From Paenibacillus timonensis (GTDB lineage Bacteria > Bacillota > Bacilli > Paenibacillales > Paenibacillaceae), in NCBI RefSeq assembly GCF_009725205.1, contig NZ_WNZY01000003.1, forward strand, positions 293,538 to 357,537: 64,000 bases of DNA. Direction: 5' to 3'. Both the position numbers and the translations under genes were made by a program. A model generated the notes under the pieces. The model was given only the letters and a program-made list of their open reading frames with translations. It did no database searches and was not told the DNA's origin. Each line of letters opens with the position of its first letter. The first letter of the stretch is position 1. Shown here piece by piece: positions 60,417 to 64,000 of this stretch.

Positions 60417-63400
60417 ATGGATCATGAGAACGACAAAAACTCCGGCAAACTGCGGCGCAATACCCGGAGCGAAAAACCCGCTAAACCCGCTCGGAAGCGC
60501 AAAAAAGGCCGGATTGCCTGGGCGATATTGGGTTGGCTCGTTCTGTTTGGATTTGCCGGAGTGCTGTTCGCCGGAGGGGCCGTATTCGGATACGTATCCT
60601 CTATCGTCAAAGACGATCCGGTACGGTCGCGTGCCGACATTGAAGCAAAAATCAACCATAATGAAATGACGGGCTTCGCCTATTTCCGTGACGGCCAACC
60701 CATTGGCCAGCTTCGTTCGGAAGAGGACCGCCGCCCCGTCACTTACAAGGAGATCCCGCAAACGGTGCTGGATGCGGTGATCGCCATCGAGGACAATCAT
60801 TTCGAGGAGCACATCGGCATCGATTTTAAAGGCACGCTGCGGGCCGTCAAGCAGCGCCTGCTCCATGAGGACGTGCAGACCGGCGGCAGTACGCTGACGC
60901 AGCAACTGGCACGTCGCGTGTTCCTGAACCTGGATAAGACCGAGGACCGGAAGGTTAAGGAAATGCTGCTTGCGCTTCGGCTGGAGCGTTTTTTATCCAA
61001 GGAAGAAATCATTACGGCTTATTTGAATAAGGTTCCTTTCGGCAATGGTTCGAACGGATATCAGGTCTACGGCATCAAAGCCGCGGCCAAGGGTCTTTTT
61101 AACGTCAGCAATCTGGCGGACCTGAATGTTGCCCAAGCGGCTTATTTGGCCGGTTTGCCGCAGCTTCCTTCGACGTATTCCGCTTTTAACGGTAAAGGGG
61201 AATTCAACGAGGAGGCGTTCGGTCGGGCGGTCAAAAGACAACAACTGGTGCTGCAGCGCATGCTCGAGGAGAGCAAAATCACAAAGGCGCAGTATGACGA
61301 AGCGCTGGCCTTCGACATCAAGGGTTCGCTGGCCAAACCAACGAAGAAGGCTTACGATACCTTCCCTTATCTGATGTTGGAGACGGAACGTCAGGGCGCA
61401 ATCGTGATCGCGATGCTGAACAATCCGGAGATGACCAAAGAGGAGGTTGCTGCAAATACGCAAATCCTCGAGGAAGCTCGACAGGAGCTGCTGACCGGGG
61501 GGTATCGGGTGTATACGACCATCGATAAGAAGGTCTACAACTCCATGCACAAGGTGTCGGACAACGCCGACAATTTCTCGCCCCCGAGCGAGAAGAAAGG
61601 CCTGGAGCAAGTCGCTTCGATGATGATTGATAACAAGACCGGCGCGATCCTTGGGATGATCGAAGGACGCGACTTCTACACGGAGCAAATGAACTATGCT
61701 ACGCAAATGAAACGGCAGCCAGGCTCGACGATGAAGCCGATCGCCGCTTATTTGCCGGCCCTCGATGCCGGGCTCGTACAGCCGGCCAGCATCATCGACG
61801 ACTCACCGATTATTTTGAAGGATTATCAAAAAGGCTTCCACATCCCGGTGAACTCCAGCGGCGGCTATAAAGGCCTCGTGACGGCGCGGACCGCGCTGAA
61901 TGAATCCCGGAACATCCCGGCACTTCGGGTGTTTAACAACATCGTTGGCATCGACAAAGCCTGGGATTTCGCTAAGAAGCTGGGAATCACGACGTTGGAG
62001 GACGAGGACTACAGCGCCCAAACCGGCGTGCTCGGCGGCTTGAAATATGGCGTTACCGTCGAGGAACTGACCAACGCGTACAGTGCCATCGCTAACGGCG
62101 GAAAGTTCACCGATGCTTACATGATCGAGAAAATCGCCGACGCCAAAGGGAATATCGTCTATAAGCATGAGGTCGAGCCGCAGCAAGTATTTTCCGAGCA
62201 AACGGCTTACCTGATGACCGATATGCTGCGCACCGTTATTAAGGACGGAACCGGCAAATCGATCAAAAGTGACTTCAAGAACTACGGTAAAATCCCGGTC
62301 GTCGGGAAAACCGGTACAACGCAAAACTACGCCGACGTCTGGTTCATGGGCTACTCGCCGGACGTTACACTGGGCGTATGGATCGGGTACCGCGAGCCGG
62401 TGAACACGCTGTCGGATGCCGGCAAATCGCGGGCGCGCAAAATTTGGGCGCTTGTCATGAACGAAGTGACTGAAAATGAACCAGATTTGTTCGCGACCGA
62501 AGCCTTCACCAAACCGGACGGCATCGTGTCGAAAACGGTGTCCGGGTATAGCGGCAAGCTGCCGACCCAATTAACGCAGCAGGCCGGCAAGCTGGTCACG
62601 GATATTTTCAACGCCAAGTATGTGCCGACAGAGCCGGACGACGTGCTGATCCGCGCCAAATACGTGACGTATGAAGGAATTAACTATGTACCACTGGAAA
62701 CGACGCCTTCCGATATGCTTCGCGAGAAGGTCGTAGTAAAACGCGAGACGCCGATCGAATTGCTCAAGGAACAGCTGGAGCAAGCATTCGCCGGCATGTC
62801 CGGCGGCCACAAGCCGCTGAGTTTCTACCTGCCGAAGGATGCCGGTGAAGACGCGCCTTACAAACCGGATCCACGGGTTGACGACGGTCAAGCGCCGGCG
62901 CCCCCGGCGAATGTCGCCATTTCTGGCGGCGGAGAGGCGGCCACGATCACGTTTAGCGAAAATTCGGAAAAAGACGTTGTCGGTTACCGCTTGTATCGTG
63001 CGGATGACGGCGTGACCTTCCAGTACGCCGGGAAAGCGGCATTGGTCGGAGATCCGGCCGCGATAACGGACGGCGGCTCAGCCGGCTTCACAACGGCGTA
63101 CTACGTCACGGCAGTCGACGTGGCCGGCAAGGAATCGGCGCCAAGCGCGATCGTTAGCGCCTTTGGCGGCGGCGTGTTCCCGGACGGCGGTTCGACGCCG
63201 GATCCAAGCGGCGAAACGCCGGGCGGCAGCAACGACGGTACGATCGGCGACAATGGTGACGGCGGTCCGCTCCCCGCTTCGCCTGCCAAGGTGAGCGTCA
63301 AGAAGGACGACCGCGGCTTCACCGTTAGCTGGGACGCGAACGGCGCCCTCGACCTCGTGACGAGCTACAACGTCTACGTGTCCGATGCCCAAGGCGGCTC

Positions 63401-63536
63401 CTACACGAAGGTAGGTTCCACTTCGGACGCGCATTTCTCGTTCAAAACCGATTCCAGCTCCGTCTGGATCCAGGTCACCGCCGTCAACGTGCTGGGCGAA
63501 TCCCCGCCGTCGGCGCCGGTGCAGTATAGTAAGTAA
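60417..63536 (+). CDS. Class A penicillin-binding protein with two fibronectin III domains
   Basis: A bifunctional peptidoglycan synthase of 1039 residues from ATG 60417, 7 bp after AAAGGAGG. A basic cytosolic tail and one transmembrane helix (about 30-60) precede the GT51 domain with AIEDNHFEEHIGIDFKG (catalytic Glu) and GGSTLTQQLARR. The transpeptidase has PGSTMKPI (SxxK), ESRNIPAL (SxN) and VGKTGTT. Two fibronectin III modules (about 845-940 and 965-1039) follow, joined by a Pro/Gly/Ser/Asp-rich linker. It is a PonA/PBP1-type enzyme, longer than the 914 residues of B. subtilis PBP1. Confidence 0.93.
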   Translation: MDHENDKNSGKLRRNTRSEKPAKPARKRKKGRIAWAILGWLVLFGFAGVLFAGGAVFGYVSSIVKDDPVRSRADIEAKINHNEMTGFAYFRDGQPIGQLRSEEDRRPVTYKEIPQTVLDAVIAIEDNHFEEHIGIDFKGTLRAVKQRLLHEDVQTGGSTLTQQLARRVFLNLDKTEDRKVKEMLLALRLERFLSKEEIITAYLNKVPFGNGSNGYQVYGIKAAAKGLFNVSNLADLNVAQAAYLAGLPQLPSTYSAFNGKGEFNEEAFGRAVKRQQLVLQRMLEESKITKAQYDEALAFDIKGSLAKPTKKAYDTFPYLMLETERQGAIVIAMLNNPEMTKEEVAANTQILEEARQELLTGGYRVYTTIDKKVYNSMHKVSDNADNFSPPSEKKGLEQVASMMIDNKTGAILGMIEGRDFYTEQMNYATQMKRQPGSTMKPIAAYLPALDAGLVQPASIIDDSPIILKDYQKGFHIPVNSSGGYKGLVTARTALNESRNIPALRVFNNIVGIDKAWDFAKKLGITTLEDEDYSAQTGVLGGLKYGVTVEELTNAYSAIANGGKFTDAYMIEKIADAKGNIVYKHEVEPQQVFSEQTAYLMTDMLRTVIKDGTGKSIKSDFKNYGKIPVVGKTGTTQNYADVWFMGYSPDVTLGVWIGYREPVNTLSDAGKSRARKIWALVMNEVTENEPDLFATEAFTKPDGIVSKTVSGYSGKLPTQLTQQAGKLVTDIFNAKYVPTEPDDVLIRAKYVTYEGINYVPLETTPSDMLREKVVVKRETPIELLKEQLEQAFAGMSGGHKPLSFYLPKDAGEDAPYKPDPRVDDGQAPAPPANVAISGGGEAATITFSENSEKDVVGYRLYRADDGVTFQYAGKAALVGDPAAITDGGSAGFTTAYYVTAVDVAGKESAPSAIVSAFGGGVFPDGGSTPDPSGETPGGSNDGTIGDNGDGGPLPASPAKVSVKKDDRGFTVSWDANGALDLVTSYNVYVSDAQGGSYTKVGSTSDAHFSFKTDSSSVWIQVTAVNVLGESPPSAPVQYSK

Positions 63537-63545
63537 GCAGCAAAA

Positions 63546-63573
63546 AGCAGCAGGTGTGAGCCTGCTGCTTTTT
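63546..63573 (+). terminator. PBP gene terminator
   Basis: AGCAGCAGG (63546-63554) pairs with CCTGCTGCT (63561-63569), followed by TTTTT. Confidence 0.95.
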
Positions 63574-63630
63574 TGTGGTTTAAATAGTGTCATTAAACTG
63601 AAAAATCAATCCACCTCCTCCATCCAGCGA

Positions 63631-63811
63631 ATGTATATGATTTTTCGAACATAATTCACAGCCAACCACCGGTTTAGCGGTAATATGATTGATTTTTCAT
63701 ATAAAATCTCGAGGTTAGCGCTCCAAAGGGACAATTATGTATGAAATTTCATATATATTGAGAGAAATCCGCCTGAATTGAGCGAATATGTTCGGTTTTT
63801 CGAATATAATC
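63631..63811. repeat. Degenerate tandem repeat, four units of about 51 bp
   Basis: A motif of about 27 bp, roughly A-TATG-N4-TTTTTC-N2-ATATAATC, occurs at 63631-63657, 63681-63708, 63734-63760 and 63784-63811. The spacing between starts is 50, 53 and 50 bp. The segments between motifs contain AGCG-like remnants but are less similar. No protein frame crosses it. The AT-rich motif and regular period suggest a protein-binding array or a decayed repeat family. Confidence 0.65.
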
Positions 63812-63873
63812 CCGATTCGGCTACAGAGATCGCTCCCCCAGGGGGCTGGTTTCCGTCCCTCCTCCGCAAAAAA

Positions 63874-63984
63874 GGGGCTGTCCCAAAAGTAGTTGAAAAA
63901 CTACTCTAAGGGACAGCTTTCCATTTAAAAACCCTCGTTTTTTGAAAAATCGTCAGCCAGGAGAGGTTATTCCTGGCCGACGAT
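63874..63984. other. Two hairpins at the right edge
   Basis: The first: GCTGTCCC (63877-63884) with GGGACAGC (63910-63917), and inside it GTAGTT/AACTAC (63889-63904). The string GGGGCTGTCCCAAAAGTAG is reminiscent of insertion-sequence ends. The second: ATCGTCaGCCAGGA (63949-63962) with TCCTGGCcGACGAT (63971-63984), followed leftward by TTTTT, could terminate a minus-strand gene beyond the edge. No coding sequence is visible here. Confidence 0.45.
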
Positions 63985-64000
63985 CTTACTTTGTTGTCTT

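Noticed and set aside
60993..62891. Minus-strand frames antisense to the penicillin-binding protein
   Set aside because: Shadow reading of a GC-rich gene; the plus strand has SxxK, SxN and KTG motifs in order.
63631..63811. CRISPR array at the right edge
   Set aside because: Spacing is regular but the repeated motif is degenerate and AT-rich, with no exact direct repeats and no cas genes.

Overview
The window reads as a chromosome segment from a spore-forming Firmicute of the Paenibacillaceae, most likely Paenibacillus. The evidence is the B. subtilis-type ylo gene order (yicC-remA-gmk-rpoZ-coaBC-priA-def-fmt-rsmB-rlmN-prpC-prkC-rsgA-rpe-spoVM / rpmB / yloU-fakA), sporulation genes (spoVM, a spoVIF-like gene), a ricF-ylbG pair, a tyrosyl T-box, and a GC content that looks mid-50s by eye. 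Most genes lie on the minus strand. Assignments come from reading the sequence and remembered family features; no database search was run.

Layout from left to right. 1-2202: 5' part of a secreted glycoside-hydrolase-like protein, cut by the window edge. 2.9-4.9 kb: a YhjD-like gene, a Y-family DNA polymerase and a YolD-like gene with overlapping ends, behind a promoter flanked by two LexA-type boxes (an SOS cassette). 5.0-6.6 kb: methionine aminopeptidase behind a TetR gene with a palindrome inside its own promoter. 6.7-10.6 kb: spoVIF-like gene, then murR-murP-murQ for N-acetylmuramic acid use, with a near-consensus promoter and paired palindromes. 10.7-16.3 kb: recG, a repeat-rich spacer, and degV-fakA-yloU (fatty acid kinase module). 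16.5-34 kb: rpmB, the 26-codon spoVM, and the long minus-strand cluster for translation, replication restart, nucleotide and CoA synthesis and the PrkC/PrpC switch, ending upstream at a bifunctional methionine/folate gene. 34-43.3 kb: dapF, a Ca2+ P-type ATPase, rqcH, a PHP phosphoesterase, a LysR regulator, an unknown gene, ylbG and ricF. 43.4-48.7 kb: an XPB-type helicase with an overlapping helicase-associated gene, a CBS protein and an M20 amidohydrolase. 48.9-57.5 kb: yugN-like, ftsW, an Asp23 gene, a Ca2+/H+ antiporter, ylaN, an HPr-like gene without the active histidine, an M29 aminopeptidase, a lipoprotein and a GAF-GGDEF diguanylate cyclase. 57.6-64 kb: rpsD with a structured leader, tyrS with a T-box, a class A penicillin-binding protein with two fibronectin III domains, and a spacer with a roughly 50-bp-period repeat.

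The window is mainly a housekeeping core. The items most worth a second look are regulatory (LexA box pair, MurR and TetR palindromes), the degenerate HPr protein, the XPB gene pair, and two unrelated intergenic repeat arrays that share a period near 50 bp. I found no CRISPR array, prophage, rRNA or tRNA gene, and no clear new defence or biosynthetic system.
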